Assembly: GCA_900541195.1 (NCBI GenBank)
Contig: UQIY01000020.1
Coordinates: 1-37,973 of the forward strand
DNA length: 37,973 nucleotides
Origin: an uncultured Collinsella sp.
GTDB lineage: Bacteria; Actinomycetota; Coriobacteriia; Coriobacteriales; Coriobacteriaceae
Direction: 5' to 3'
The notes beneath the pieces are model-generated. The model was not told where the DNA came from. It was given only the letters and a program-made list of their open reading frames with translations, and made no database searches. A program made the position numbers and the translations under genes. Below are positions 1-7,892 of the stretch, piece after piece; the stretch's first letter is position 1; every line of letters begins with the position of its first letter.

Positions 1-135
1 GCCTACAACGATGCGGCGCGTCACGCGGCGCCAGCTGCCGTGTGCGAGCAGCGTGCGACGGCGCACGTCGGGCTCGACAAAATGGGCTCCAGAGGTTTTG
101 TCATTGCGCTTGGGGGTCGTGAACAAGGCGGCCAT
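1..135 (-). CDS. Unknown protein, N-terminal 45 residues only (runs off the left edge)
   Basis: An open frame on the minus strand starts at ATG 135 and stays open to base 1. A GGGAG lies 5 bases before the ATG on the minus strand, a plausible ribosome binding site. The visible protein begins MAALFTTPKRNDKTSGAH and is basic and Arg-rich later (ARRRTLL-like and SWRRVTRR stretches), with no signal peptide or membrane segment yet. The upstream neighbour, the purine permease, is on the same strand and has its own terminator between them, so this gene is probably a separate transcription unit. I do not recognise the family. Overlapping frames on the plus strand look like shadows. Confidence 0.5.
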   Translation of the reverse strand, partial: MAALFTTPKRNDKTSGAHFVEPDVRRRTLLAHGSWRRVTRRIVVG

Positions 136-276
136 GGTTACTCCCATCCTCATAGGGCCTATGCGATTACGCCCAGCATATCTGCAGGATGTAGCCGGCG
201 GTAGTGCCGTTTTGAGGGCAAAATGTCCAAAACTCGGGAAGCAATACATCGCGCGTCCGTGCGTTGCCTGGCTTTA

Positions 277-316
277 AAAGAAAAGCGCGGAGCCGCTCGA
301 TGCGACTCCGCGCTTT
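277..316 (-). terminator. Rho-independent terminator of the purine permease gene
   Basis: An 11-bp perfect stem (AAAGCGCGGAG at 282-292 with CTCCGCGCTTT at 306-316) has a 13-base loop. On the minus strand it is followed by a T-rich tract (TTTTCTTTT), and it lies 26 bases past the permease stop codon. Confidence 0.8.
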
Positions 317-342
317 GGTGTTCTGCTTTGGCAGCTTTGCCG

Positions 343-1653
343 CTACGCTACAAAGAAGTAGACGAGGAAGGCGAGGGCTGCGATCCACATGAGCGGCTTG
401 ATCTTGGAGGCCTCGCCCTTAAAGAGCGCGACGATCACGTAGGCGATAAAGCCCAGGCCAATGCCGGCAGAGATGGAGTAGGTGAAGGGCACGCCGGCGA
501 CAATCATGAACGCCGGGAAACCCTGCGACACGTCGGACCAGTCGATCTCGGAGGCCTCGCTCATCATGAGGTAGCCGACGTAGACCAGAGCACCGCAGGT
601 GGCGGCGCTGGAAACGATGGTGACGATGGGGGAGAAGAACGCGGCGAGAATGAACAACACGCCGGTGGTGACGGAGGTGAGGCCCGTGCGGCCACCGTCG
701 GCAGCGCCAGAGGTGGACTCGACGAAGGTGGTGATGGAGGAGACGCCCATGAAACCGCCCACAGCAGCGGCGGCGGAGTCGACGATCAGGATCTCCTTGA
801 TATTCTCGACGTTGCCGTCGTCGGTGAGGAACTCGCCCTGCTTGGCCACGGCCATCGCGGTGCCCATGGTGTCGAAGAAGTCGCTCATGAGCAGCGAGAA
901 CGAGATGACGAGGAGCGCGGGGTCGGTAAGGACCTTGACGATGGCAGGCACGCCGCCGGCGTCGGCGATGGGGCCACCGATGCTCGAGAAGTCGAGCGGG
1001 GCGATGATACCGGTCGGAGCCTGGGTCACACCTAGGGGGATACCGGCGATGACGGCGACGACGATGCCGATGAGCAGCGAGCCGGGGACGTTGCGGCAGG
1101 CGAGGGCGACTGTCACCAGGATGGAGATGATGCCGACGATGAAGGTGGGGGAGGTGATGTCGCCCAGACCGACGAGTGTACCGGCGCCAGCGGTGATAAT
1201 GCCGGCATCGCACAGGCCAATCATGGCGATGAACAGGCCCAGACCCACCGAGATGGCGTGACGCAGGACAACCGGGATGGCGTCCATGATGGCCTCGCGC
1301 AGGCCACAAAGCACGAGCAGCAAGATGACGACGCCCTCAAGGAAGATGACGCTCATGGCCACGTGCCAGTCACCGCCGCAGACGGTGGTGGTGATTCCAG
1401 CGATCATCGCGTTGACGCCTAAGCCCGACGCGCAGGCGAGCGGGCGGTTGGCGAAGATGCCCATGCAGATGGTCATGATGCCGGCGCCCAGGCAGGTGGC
1501 GCAGGCGAGCGCCCCCGCATCGATGCCGGCGCCCGAGAGCACCGCGGGGTTGACGGCAATGATGTAGGCCATTGCCAGGAACGTTGTCAGTCCAGCGCGA
1601 AGTTCGGTCCCGATTGTGGACTTACGCTCGCTGACGTGAAATAGTTCGTCCAT
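343..1653 (-). CDS. NCS2-family (AzgA/PbuG-type) purine permease
   Basis: This 436-residue polytopic membrane protein probably imports hypoxanthine, guanine or adenine by proton symport. Seen in the sequence: the N-terminal block TTFLAMAYIIAVNPAVL, typical of AzgA/PbuG permeases, a SGLGVNAMIAG loop, the block FVESTSGAADGGRTGLTSV close to the family's VESAAGVAAGGRTGLTAV, and about a dozen hydrophobic segments. The frame is open to an ATG at 1698, but the ATG at 1653 (MDELFHVSERKSTIG) has AAGGAAAGGG just upstream and aligns with the family start, so I chose it. The gene is monocistronic with a terminator after it. I saw no purine riboswitch in the 50 or so leader bases. Substrate choice among purines cannot be read from the sequence. 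Confidence 0.9.
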   Translation of the reverse strand: MDELFHVSERKSTIGTELRAGLTTFLAMAYIIAVNPAVLSGAGIDAGALACATCLGAGIMTICMGIFANRPLACASGLGVNAMIAGITTTVCGGDWHVAMSVIFLEGVVILLLVLCGLREAIMDAIPVVLRHAISVGLGLFIAMIGLCDAGIITAGAGTLVGLGDITSPTFIVGIISILVTVALACRNVPGSLLIGIVVAVIAGIPLGVTQAPTGIIAPLDFSSIGGPIADAGGVPAIVKVLTDPALLVISFSLLMSDFFDTMGTAMAVAKQGEFLTDDGNVENIKEILIVDSAAAAVGGFMGVSSITTFVESTSGAADGGRTGLTSVTTGVLFILAAFFSPIVTIVSSAATCGALVYVGYLMMSEASEIDWSDVSQGFPAFMIVAGVPFTYSISAGIGLGFIAYVIVALFKGEASKIKPLMWIAALAFLVYFFVA

Positions 1654-1807
1654 GCATACCCTTTCCTTGTTCGGCCCCGAGTTTAGGCCAATTGACACGA
1701 ACTCACTTACTATATCGCCTTTACAACCTTGCTGTTCCTCACATGTTGATGTTCGGCGCTTTGTAGCGGACGGGCGGTATTTTCCGTATGAAAATGTGTG
1801 GGTACCG

Positions 1808-1813
1808 TATACT
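1808..1813 (+). promoter_or_regulatory. Candidate -10 box upstream of the deformylase-like gene
   Basis: TATACT lies 34 bases before the start codon. No good -35 box stands 16-18 bases upstream, so this is only a candidate. The same hexamer occurs before the XRE-aminotransferase gene (7922) and the phosphoesterase gene (20218). Confidence 0.3.
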
Positions 1814-1846
1814 TAAGCGGTTACAACGACCCCTATGGAGGAACGT

Positions 1847-2266
1847 ATGATTAAAGAGCTTTGCCACGACGAGGCTATCCTGTCCCAGCGTTGCGAGGTT
1901 GCGACCGTCGAGGACGAGTCGGTCGCACAGGACCTGATCGATACCATCAAGTCGCTCGACGATGCCGGCTGCCTTGCCGCTAACCAGATTGGCGTTACCA
2001 AGAAGGTTTGCGTCTATCTGGACGACGCCGGCGAGCCCCACGTGCTCTACAACCCCCGTTTGGTGTTTGGCCTGGGCGCCAGCAAGATGGAGGAGAGCTG
2101 CCTGACGCACGAGGAGGTCACCAAGTCCACGCGCTATATCAAGTGCAAGGTTGCCTTTGACCAGATTGTCGACGGCAAGATGAAGGAGTGCCGCCGTGAC
2201 TACGCGGGCTTTGAGGCACAGATGATCCAGCATATGATCGACCACTGTCTAGGAAAGTTGGTCTAA
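1847..2266 (+). CDS. Peptide-deformylase-like protein lacking the catalytic Glu
   Basis: This 139-residue protein has the deformylase fold motifs. Motif 1 is GCLAANQIG (residues 41-49), motif 2 is EESCLT with the metal-ligand Cys85, and motif 3 is QHMIDH with metal-ligand His129 and His133. In active deformylases motif 3 is HExxH and the Glu is the general catalyst. Here residue 130 is Met, read directly from CAT ATG ATC GAC CAC. Metal binding may survive, but N-formyl hydrolysis is unlikely by the standard mechanism. The ATG at 1847 is preferred over 1835 because GGAGG sits 5 bases before it. A second homologue at 9592-10002 keeps the Glu. The protein may be a metal-binding relic, a regulator, or an enzyme with a changed reaction. 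Confidence 0.8.
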   Translation: MIKELCHDEAILSQRCEVATVEDESVAQDLIDTIKSLDDAGCLAANQIGVTKKVCVYLDDAGEPHVLYNPRLVFGLGASKMEESCLTHEEVTKSTRYIKCKVAFDQIVDGKMKECRRDYAGFEAQMIQHMIDHCLGKLV

Positions 2267-2367
2267 GGGGATCAAAGCACCGCACCTTGCCGCTCAATCG
2301 TCGCTTGCGTACCGGTTAGTACGCGGCGCTCCTCTTTCGTGGCAATCTGCGGCACTTTGACCCCTTA
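2264..2367 (+). repeat. Long imperfect hairpin beginning at the stop codon
   Basis: The outer arms TAAGGGG-A-TCAAAG-CA-CCGC (2264-2283) and GCGG-CA-CTTTGACCCCTTA (2349-2367) pair over 17 bp with one bulge and one small internal loop. Inside them TTGCC (2287-2291) can pair with GGCAA (2341-2345), and GCGTAC/GTACGC (2307-2324) forms a tip hairpin. The left arm includes the TAA stop codon of the deformylase-like gene. There is no T tract, so it is not a normal terminator. It could be a small structured RNA, a 3' UTR element or a miniature mobile element. Confidence 0.6.
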
Positions 2368-2412
2368 GACGACCTGCGGGGTTAACTTGGTTGAGTTTAT
2401 CCAGCTTGAATA

Positions 2413-2454
2413 GTCCGGGCATGACATTGTTGTCATGTCCGGGCTTTTGTGTTT
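2413..2454 (+). terminator. Rho-independent terminator between the deformylase-like gene and bsh
   Basis: A 14-bp stem (2413-2426 with 2431-2444, two G-U pairs) closes a TTGT loop and is followed by TTTTGTGTTT. Confidence 0.85.
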
Positions 2455-2511
2455 AGCGCCTTTTTGTTTGGAGACAATGAACTTAGCAAGAACGTAAAGC
2501 TAGGAGGCGCC

Positions 2512-3477
2512 ATGTGTACGAGTATCCGATTTACCGATAATTCTGGTCACATGTATCTGGGCCGCAACCTCGACTGGAGCTTTGACTACGGCCAACAGGT
2601 TCGCGTGATGCCGCGCGGGTTTCACATCCCGTATTCGTTTATCGACGACGCGACGGCGGTACACGCGGTGATCGGTATGTGCATCGATTACAAGAACTAC
2701 CCTATGTTCTTCGATTGCGGCAACGATGCGGGCCTCGCCGTGGCGGGTCTCAATTTCCCAGGTTATGCCGAGTATGCCGAGGGGCCGGTTGATGGAAAGA
2801 CCAATATCGCGGCCTATGAGTTTCCCCTGTGGGTGGCAGCGACGTTCTCGACGGTCGATGAGGTCGAGGCCGCGCTGCGCGACACGGTGATTGTCGCCAA
2901 ATCTGCCGGAGAGGGGCTGGGCGTGTCGCTGCTCCATTGGATTATCGGCGACAGCCAGCGCAGCATCGTGGTCGAGATGATGGCTGACGGCCTGCATGTA
3001 TACGACGATCCGGTCGACACCCTTGCCAACCAGCCGACCTTCCCGTGGCACATGGAAAACCTGCGCACCTATATCACTGCCACAAGCGATTTTCCGCAGA
3101 CGGCGACATGGCGTGGCGCCGAGCTCAAGCCCTATGGCGCGGGTGCCGGCATGCGCGGTATTCCGGGTGACTGCTATTCACCGAGCCGTTTTGTAAAGGC
3201 GGCGTACCTCAATGCCAATTACCCGCAAAAGGAGAGCGAGACCGAAAACGTCGTCCGTATGTTCCGCTCGCTCGAAGGCGTGGTAATGATTGAGGGGGCG
3301 TCCAGGATGGGCGATGGCAAGTTCGAGAAGACTATCTACACCGGATGCTTTAGCGCGCGCACGGGCAATTATTACTACGCGATGTATAAGGATCCGTCGA
3401 TTCGCTACGTGAGCCTGACAGATGCCGAGGGCGCGAGTCCCGATAGGCTCGTGGTTCCCGAGCCGCGTCGTTCGTAG
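2512..3477 (+). CDS. bsh: Bile salt hydrolase (choloylglycine hydrolase, Ntn family)
   Basis: This 321-residue enzyme hydrolyses the amide bond of glycine- or taurine-conjugated bile acids in the gut. After Met removal the N-terminal residue is Cys2, the nucleophile. The other catalytic-site residues known for this family are all visible at the expected places: Arg18 and Asp21 (GRNLDW), Asn81 (GLNFPGYAEY), Asn173 (LANQPTF) and Arg226 (SPSRFVKAAY). Asn rather than Tyr at position 81 favours bile salt hydrolase over penicillin V acylase. The length matches the family (about 315-340). The frame is open to 2449, but TAGGAGGCGCC directly before ATG 2512 and the need for Cys at position 2 fix the start. 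No signal peptide is seen, so the enzyme is cytoplasmic. It is monocistronic, between two terminators. Confidence 0.93.
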   Translation: MCTSIRFTDNSGHMYLGRNLDWSFDYGQQVRVMPRGFHIPYSFIDDATAVHAVIGMCIDYKNYPMFFDCGNDAGLAVAGLNFPGYAEYAEGPVDGKTNIAAYEFPLWVAATFSTVDEVEAALRDTVIVAKSAGEGLGVSLLHWIIGDSQRSIVVEMMADGLHVYDDPVDTLANQPTFPWHMENLRTYITATSDFPQTATWRGAELKPYGAGAGMRGIPGDCYSPSRFVKAAYLNANYPQKESETENVVRMFRSLEGVVMIEGASRMGDGKFEKTIYTGCFSARTGNYYYAMYKDPSIRYVSLTDAEGASPDRLVVPEPRRS

Positions 3478-3500
3478 CCGATAGCTTTACTGCAATGCAA

Positions 3501-3536
3501 AGCGGCCCTGCATCTCTCGCGAGGTGCAGGGCCGCT
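3501..3536. terminator. Terminator hairpin shared by convergent bsh and kup
   Basis: A 16-bp stem (AGCGGCCCTGCATCTC, 3501-3516, with 3521-3536, one G-U pair) has a TCGC loop and lies between the two convergent stop codons. T tracts are weak on both sides. Confidence 0.75.
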
Positions 3537-3556
3537 GTCGTTGATTTGTGACGTCG

Positions 3557-5788
3557 CTAGAAGTTGACGTCGTTGAGTTGTTCGCTCTCGAGGCCGTCGA
3601 GCTGTTGCTGTTCGGGCGTATCGGCGACGCTCTCGAGCAGCTCGGTGGGATCGACGTTCATGTCCCTACCGGCCTCGTTGCCGTTGACCAAGTCGTCCGA
3701 GAAGATATCGACTTCCATTTCCTCGGCTTCCTCGATCTGAACTTCGAGCGGCACTTGGGTGCGTACGAGTTTGACTGCCGGACGCATGCGGGCAAAGAGG
3801 GGCACGTACTCGATGATGATGGCCGAGTTCTCTAGACCGTACCAGCGTGCCGGGCTTCCGCAGGCGCGGCGGACGGCGTACTTGATGGCCATCACGCGGT
3901 GGTCGTTGCGGTTGATGTCCGTTTCGGGGGCGAGCATCTTGCGCAGCATGCAAAAACGGAAGTCGCCCACGTTGCCGCGTGTCTCGTAGATGGAGTAGGT
4001 GTGATGCTGCGGCGGCAGCTCACCCGATGCCATCAGGTCGCCAACGATCTGGCGCAGGTAGGCATTGATGCGCTGGTTGACCTTAAAGCCCAGGTCCAGG
4101 CGCACGCGGAACAGGAAGTCCGTGCCAAAGGTCTCGACGGAATACTCGTGCGTATAGGGCTCATCGGTAACGTACACGTTGATGAACCAGTATGCCTTGG
4201 CGCGCTTGGGATGCTTATCCAAGATGGAATAGAGCACATCGCGGTCGAGCGTGAGCGGGTCGGGGCTGTTGGTGAGGAACACCAGGTTGTCGGCAAGCAC
4301 GGGATAGGTCTCGTCGTTGCGCAGGCGGTCGAGCTGGTCAATGTACTTGGAGACGGGCAGCAGGATGGTCTGCGTGCGCTCGATGGCGGTGCCGCGGCGC
4401 CACACGTACATAAGGCCAAACAGCAGCGCGGCCAAGAAGATCATGACATAGCCGCCGTCAAAGAACATGGTGAGGCACGAGGCAAAGAAGCACAGCTCAA
4501 TGGCGCCAAAGAGCAGTGCGAAGACGCAGGCACCCAGTTTGTGCTTGAGGATGCCGGCGATGTAGCTCGTCAAAAGCGTCGTGGTCATGAGCATGGTCAC
4601 GGTGATGGCGAGGCCGTAGGCGCTCTCCATGCGCTCGGAGTTCTGGAACAGCAGCACGATGAAGATACAGCCGACCCACATGATGTTGTTGACGAGTGGA
4701 ATATAAAGCTGGCCCTTGGTGTCGCTGGGGTAGTGGATGCGCAGGTGCGGCATAAGGTTGAGGCGCGTTGCCTCCGAAACCAACGAGAACGAGCCGGTAA
4801 TGAGCGCCTGCGAGGCGATGATGGCCGCCACGGCCGAAAGCACGATGGCAAAGGGACGCAGGGGCTCGGGAAGCATCATATAAAACGGGTTGACGATATC
4901 CATCGCGAGCATCTGGGGGTTGGAGTTATTGGCGAGCAGCCAAGCTCCCTGACCCAGATAGTTGAGGATAAGGGCCGCCTTAACAAACGGCCAGGATGCA
5001 TAGATGTTGGCCTTGCCAACGTGGCCCATGTCCGAGTAGAGGGCCTCGGCGCCGGTCGTCGACAGGAAGACAAAGCCGAGCACCATGATGCCCGAGTGGT
5101 TGATGGGCGAGAACAGGAACATGATGCCGCGGATGGGGTTGAGCGCGCGCAGGATGGATAGGTTGCCGAGCATGTTGAACAGGCCGGCGCCTGCCAGGAA
5201 CAGGAACCACAGCGTCATGAGCGGGCCGAACAGCTTACCGATCGACGAGGTACCGGCGCGCTGCATGGCAAATAGGCCGCAGATAATGATGATGGTGATG
5301 ATGATGACGTTGGTCTGCCCGTCGCCCAAAAGCGCGTGGCCCCACTCGATAGTGCGCAAGCCCTCGATGGCCGTGGTAACCGTGACGGCGGGGGTGAGGA
5401 TGCCGTCGGCGAGCAGCGCCGCGCCGCCAATCATGGCGGGGAGAATCAGCCATGGCGCCACCTTGCGCACGAGACTGAACAGGGCGAAGATGCCGCCTTC
5501 GTTGTGGTTGTCGGCCTTCATGGCGATTACCACGTACTTGACCGTGGTCACGAGCGTCATGGTCCAGATGACGAGCGAAAGCGCGCCCAGGATCATGTCC
5601 TCGCTGACGGTACCGATGCCGCCGTTGTTGGCGACGATTGATTTCATGGTGTACATGGGGCTCGTGCCGATGTCGCCATAGACGACGCCGAGCGTTACGA
5701 GCAGCATGCCAGCGGAGAGGGGGATGGCTCCGTGCCCGCCTTGCCCGCGCTGGTCTTGGAGGTTTGCCTCCAGTTTATTGTGTGCCAC
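3557..5788 (-). CDS. kup: KUP/HAK/KT-type potassium uptake transporter
   Basis: A 743-residue K+ transporter of the inner membrane, probably a K+/H+ symporter. The N-terminal family signature LGVVYGDIGTSPMYTMKS is intact, followed by the conserved DNHNEGGIFALFSLVR block and about 12 membrane segments over the first 450 residues. The C-terminal 290 residues are hydrophilic and cytoplasmic, as in the family, with an acidic tail (EEAEEMEVDIFSDD). The ORF extends to an ATG at 5806, but that ATG precedes AAGGGAG, which lies 5 bases before the GTG at 5788. The GTG is therefore the better start and adds no conserved sequence loss. Its 3' end faces bsh across a shared hairpin. No cyclic-di-AMP riboswitch is evident in the short leader. 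Confidence 0.93.
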   Translation of the reverse strand: MAHNKLEANLQDQRGQGGHGAIPLSAGMLLVTLGVVYGDIGTSPMYTMKSIVANNGGIGTVSEDMILGALSLVIWTMTLVTTVKYVVIAMKADNHNEGGIFALFSLVRKVAPWLILPAMIGGAALLADGILTPAVTVTTAIEGLRTIEWGHALLGDGQTNVIIITIIIICGLFAMQRAGTSSIGKLFGPLMTLWFLFLAGAGLFNMLGNLSILRALNPIRGIMFLFSPINHSGIMVLGFVFLSTTGAEALYSDMGHVGKANIYASWPFVKAALILNYLGQGAWLLANNSNPQMLAMDIVNPFYMMLPEPLRPFAIVLSAVAAIIASQALITGSFSLVSEATRLNLMPHLRIHYPSDTKGQLYIPLVNNIMWVGCIFIVLLFQNSERMESAYGLAITVTMLMTTTLLTSYIAGILKHKLGACVFALLFGAIELCFFASCLTMFFDGGYVMIFLAALLFGLMYVWRRGTAIERTQTILLPVSKYIDQLDRLRNDETYPVLADNLVFLTNSPDPLTLDRDVLYSILDKHPKRAKAYWFINVYVTDEPYTHEYSVETFGTDFLFRVRLDLGFKVNQRINAYLRQIVGDLMASGELPPQHHTYSIYETRGNVGDFRFCMLRKMLAPETDINRNDHRVMAIKYAVRRACGSPARWYGLENSAIIIEYVPLFARMRPAVKLVRTQVPLEVQIEEAEEMEVDIFSDDLVNGNEAGRDMNVDPTELLESVADTPEQQQLDGLESEQLNDVNF

Positions 5789-5887
5789 GAGGACTCCCTT
5801 AGACATCCGGTTATCTGTCTAGGACAAAAAACTTTATGCCGTCTTTATACATACAAGAGCAGTTTGGCACATCGGGTTATTTTAGAC

Positions 5888-5911
5888 AATAATCCTCAGC
5901 TGGGGATTATT
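5888..5911. promoter_or_regulatory. 24-bp palindrome upstream of kup
   Basis: AATAATCCTCAG (5888-5899) and CTGGGGATTATT (5900-5911) form a near-perfect dyad with one G-U-type mismatch and no spacer. It lies 100 bases before the kup start and 35 bases past the EamA stop. It could be an operator for kup, or a weak terminator of the EamA gene, though no T tract follows on the minus strand. Confidence 0.45.
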
Positions 5912-5945
5912 TATCTACGCAGGTAGCATTTCAAAGCAGGGGCTT

Positions 5946-6857
5946 TTAAGCACGTACTGTCTGGGCGATGCCGGCCTTGGCGTTTGCGCGTTTGCCGGCG
6001 AGTTCGCAAAAAATCGCGCCGCCGATGATAAGCGCGGCGCCCATCAGGCGGACCGGTGTTATGGCTTCGCCCAAAAGGACGGCCGAGAACACGACCGCCG
6101 AAAGCGGCTCGAGGTAGCCGACGACGGCGACGGTCTGGACGGGCAGCTTGGCGACGGCGCTAAAGTAGAGCAGGCAACCAATGCCGGTGTTGACGACGCC
6201 GAGCATAGCGACGGCGCGCCAATCAATACTGGCGGCGACGCCGGCGGACAGGAACGAGGGAGCGCCCTGCGTGATGAGCGTGAGGACCAGTGCGGTCACA
6301 AAGGCGGCGCTCACCTGGAGCGCGGAGTTCTCGAGGCCCTCGATGTGCGGCGCACCCTTGCTGGCGATGACCATCAATGCATAGCAGAAGGCCGAGGCGA
6401 TTCCACAGACGATGCCCGCAATGGGCATATTGCCGCCTAGACCTTGCGCTGCAATGAGAAAAGCACCGCAGGCGACGGCGACAAAGCCGGCGATTTTGCC
6501 GCCGGTCAGCTTTTCGCCAAAGATGAGCGGGGAGAGCGCCATGACAATGATGGGGCCGCAGTAGTACAGCAGCGAGGATACGCCGACGCCGATCGTCTGG
6601 TAGGCGCGGAACAGAAAAATCCAGCTGGCGCCCAGCGCAGCTCCCGAGAGGAGGAGGGCCGCGGCTTCGCGGGGACGAGATGGCGCCTGCAGTTTATGGT
6701 GTTGGGTGATGGCGAGGATAGTGACAAGCGAGAGAGCGCCCAAAAACGTGCGTAGCAGCACGATATCGGAGCTCGGCAGCGCGATGGCAGCGGCGATGAT
6801 GCCGTTGGAGCCAAACAATAGCAATGCTGCTAAGTACGTAAACAGTCCGTTGTCCAT
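5946..6857 (-). CDS. EamA-family (DMT superfamily) transporter
   Basis: A 303-residue membrane protein with two EamA repeats, about ten transmembrane helices in all. Visible landmarks are the first-repeat end GEKLTGGKIAGFVAVACGAFLI and the second-repeat block VVGYLEPLSAVVFSAVLLGE, with the Glu-Pro-Leu pattern typical of drug/metabolite exporters. The substrate is not predictable; members export amino acids or metabolites. It is transcribed divergently from the LysR gene at 6976, across a 118-base gap holding a dyad operator. This is the classic arrangement of a LysR regulator and its target exporter, so control by that regulator is likely (inference). The start has GAGGGGACGGAAG upstream. Confidence 0.88.
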   Translation of the reverse strand: MDNGLFTYLAALLLFGSNGIIAAAIALPSSDIVLLRTFLGALSLVTILAITQHHKLQAPSRPREAAALLLSGAALGASWIFLFRAYQTIGVGVSSLLYYCGPIIVMALSPLIFGEKLTGGKIAGFVAVACGAFLIAAQGLGGNMPIAGIVCGIASAFCYALMVIASKGAPHIEGLENSALQVSAAFVTALVLTLITQGAPSFLSAGVAASIDWRAVAMLGVVNTGIGCLLYFSAVAKLPVQTVAVVGYLEPLSAVVFSAVLLGEAITPVRLMGAALIIGGAIFCELAGKRANAKAGIAQTVRA

Positions 6858-6886
6858 GCGCTTCCGTCCCCTCTATATTCGAGCAT

Positions 6887-6903
6887 GTTCACTATGGGTG
6901 AAC
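6887..6903. promoter_or_regulatory. Candidate LysR operator
   Basis: GTTCAC-TATGG-GTGAAC is a perfect 6-bp dyad and contains a T-N11-A LysR-type core. It sits between the divergent EamA and LysR genes and touches the -35 box of the LysR promoter, fitting autorepression plus target control. Confidence 0.55.
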
Positions 6904-6930
6904 TGGCAATAGAAGAAAAGCGAATATAAT
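6903..6930 (+). promoter_or_regulatory. Promoter of the LysR gene
   Basis: A consensus -10 TATAAT (6925-6930) has CTGGCA (6903-6908) as -35 with a 16-base spacer. The start codon is 45 bases downstream. Confidence 0.65.
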
Positions 6931-6975
6931 GCATGGCTAACATGACAAAAATTCATGTAAAGGTGGAGGCGTGTC

Positions 6976-7833
6976 GTGGAAACGAATATTCAAAAGATGC
7001 AGGTGCTGCTGGAGACGGTGCGCGCCGGAAGCTTTACGCGTGCTGCCGAGCGGTTGAGCTATTCGCAGTCGGGCGTGAGCCGTATGGTGGCCGATCTTGA
7101 GGCCGACTGGGGTTTTAAGGTGCTCGATAGAAGCCGCGAGGGCGTAGTGCTTTCTGCCGATGGGCGGCAAGTTATGCCGGCGATCGAGGCGTTATGCGAG
7201 GAATTTGTTCGTTTGCAGCGACGGGTGGATGAGATGCGTGGACTCATGCGCGGCAAAATCTGCATCGGTACGTTTTCGAGTGTGGCGACCCACGTGCTGC
7301 CGCCGGTGATTGCGCGCTTTCGCGCCGATCATCCGGATGTCGATTACGAGCTGCTGATGGGCGATTACTCAGAGATTGAACAATGGGTGGCTGAGGGTCG
7401 TTGTGACCTGGGCTTTATCCCGCGTGAGCCCCGAGAAAACGGCATGGCATCGCGGTCTTTGGTGCGCGACGAGTTGATGGCGGTAGTGCCGGCAGACTCT
7501 TTGCTTGCCGCGGCGGAGGTCGTTTCTCTTGCGGATTTAGCCAACGAGCAGTTTATTCTGCTAGAACGCGGCACCGATGACGAGATTACGCCGCTGTTCC
7601 GTCGGGCAGGACTGACGGTGTGCTCCAAGCTGTCGACCTGGGATGACTATGCGATTATGGCCATGGTTGAGGACGGCCTGGGTGTGAGCATTCTTCCCGC
7701 GCTCATCTTGCGCCGTTGTCAGTTCGATGTTGCCGTGCGTTCGCTCGAGGGACATCCCCATCGGCAGATCAACGCCATATATCGAACGGCCGATGTTTCG
7801 CTTGCCGCCGCCCGTTTCCTCGAATACCTCTAA
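6976..7833 (+). CDS. LysR-family transcriptional regulator
   Basis: This 285-residue protein has an N-terminal winged helix-turn-helix (residues about 4-62; SFTRAAERLSYSQSGVSRMV is the recognition region) and a C-terminal periplasmic-binding-like effector domain (about 90-285) opening with KICIGTFSSVATHVLPPVI. The GTG start at 6976 has GGTGGAGG at 6962-6969 and yields the expected METNIQKMQVLLETV beginning. It lies divergent to the EamA transporter and probably controls it and itself through the dyad at 6887-6903. The effector cannot be named. A TATAAT promoter precedes it. The next gene on the same strand starts 160 bases downstream and has its own operator cluster, so this is likely a single-gene unit. 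Confidence 0.92.
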   Translation: METNIQKMQVLLETVRAGSFTRAAERLSYSQSGVSRMVADLEADWGFKVLDRSREGVVLSADGRQVMPAIEALCEEFVRLQRRVDEMRGLMRGKICIGTFSSVATHVLPPVIARFRADHPDVDYELLMGDYSEIEQWVAEGRCDLGFIPREPRENGMASRSLVRDELMAVVPADSLLAAAEVVSLADLANEQFILLERGTDDEITPLFRRAGLTVCSKLSTWDDYAIMAMVEDGLGVSILPALILRRCQFDVAVRSLEGHPHRQINAIYRTADVSLAAARFLEYL

Positions 7834-7892
7834 ACGTGTACACGCCATTGTTCGCTTTGGGCAAATCTCGGAGTCCGATACATTTTCTTATG

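Noticed and set aside
1654..1760. A purine riboswitch upstream of the permease
   Set aside because: The leader is short and lacks the conserved loop and junction sequences of that riboswitch.
3899..5161. A 420-residue plus-strand open frame
   Set aside because: It is antisense to kup, has no ribosome binding site and shows the same shadow composition.
5812..5880. A confident sigma-70 promoter for kup
   Set aside because: A TATAAA-like box is present on the minus strand, but no acceptable -35 stands at the right distance.
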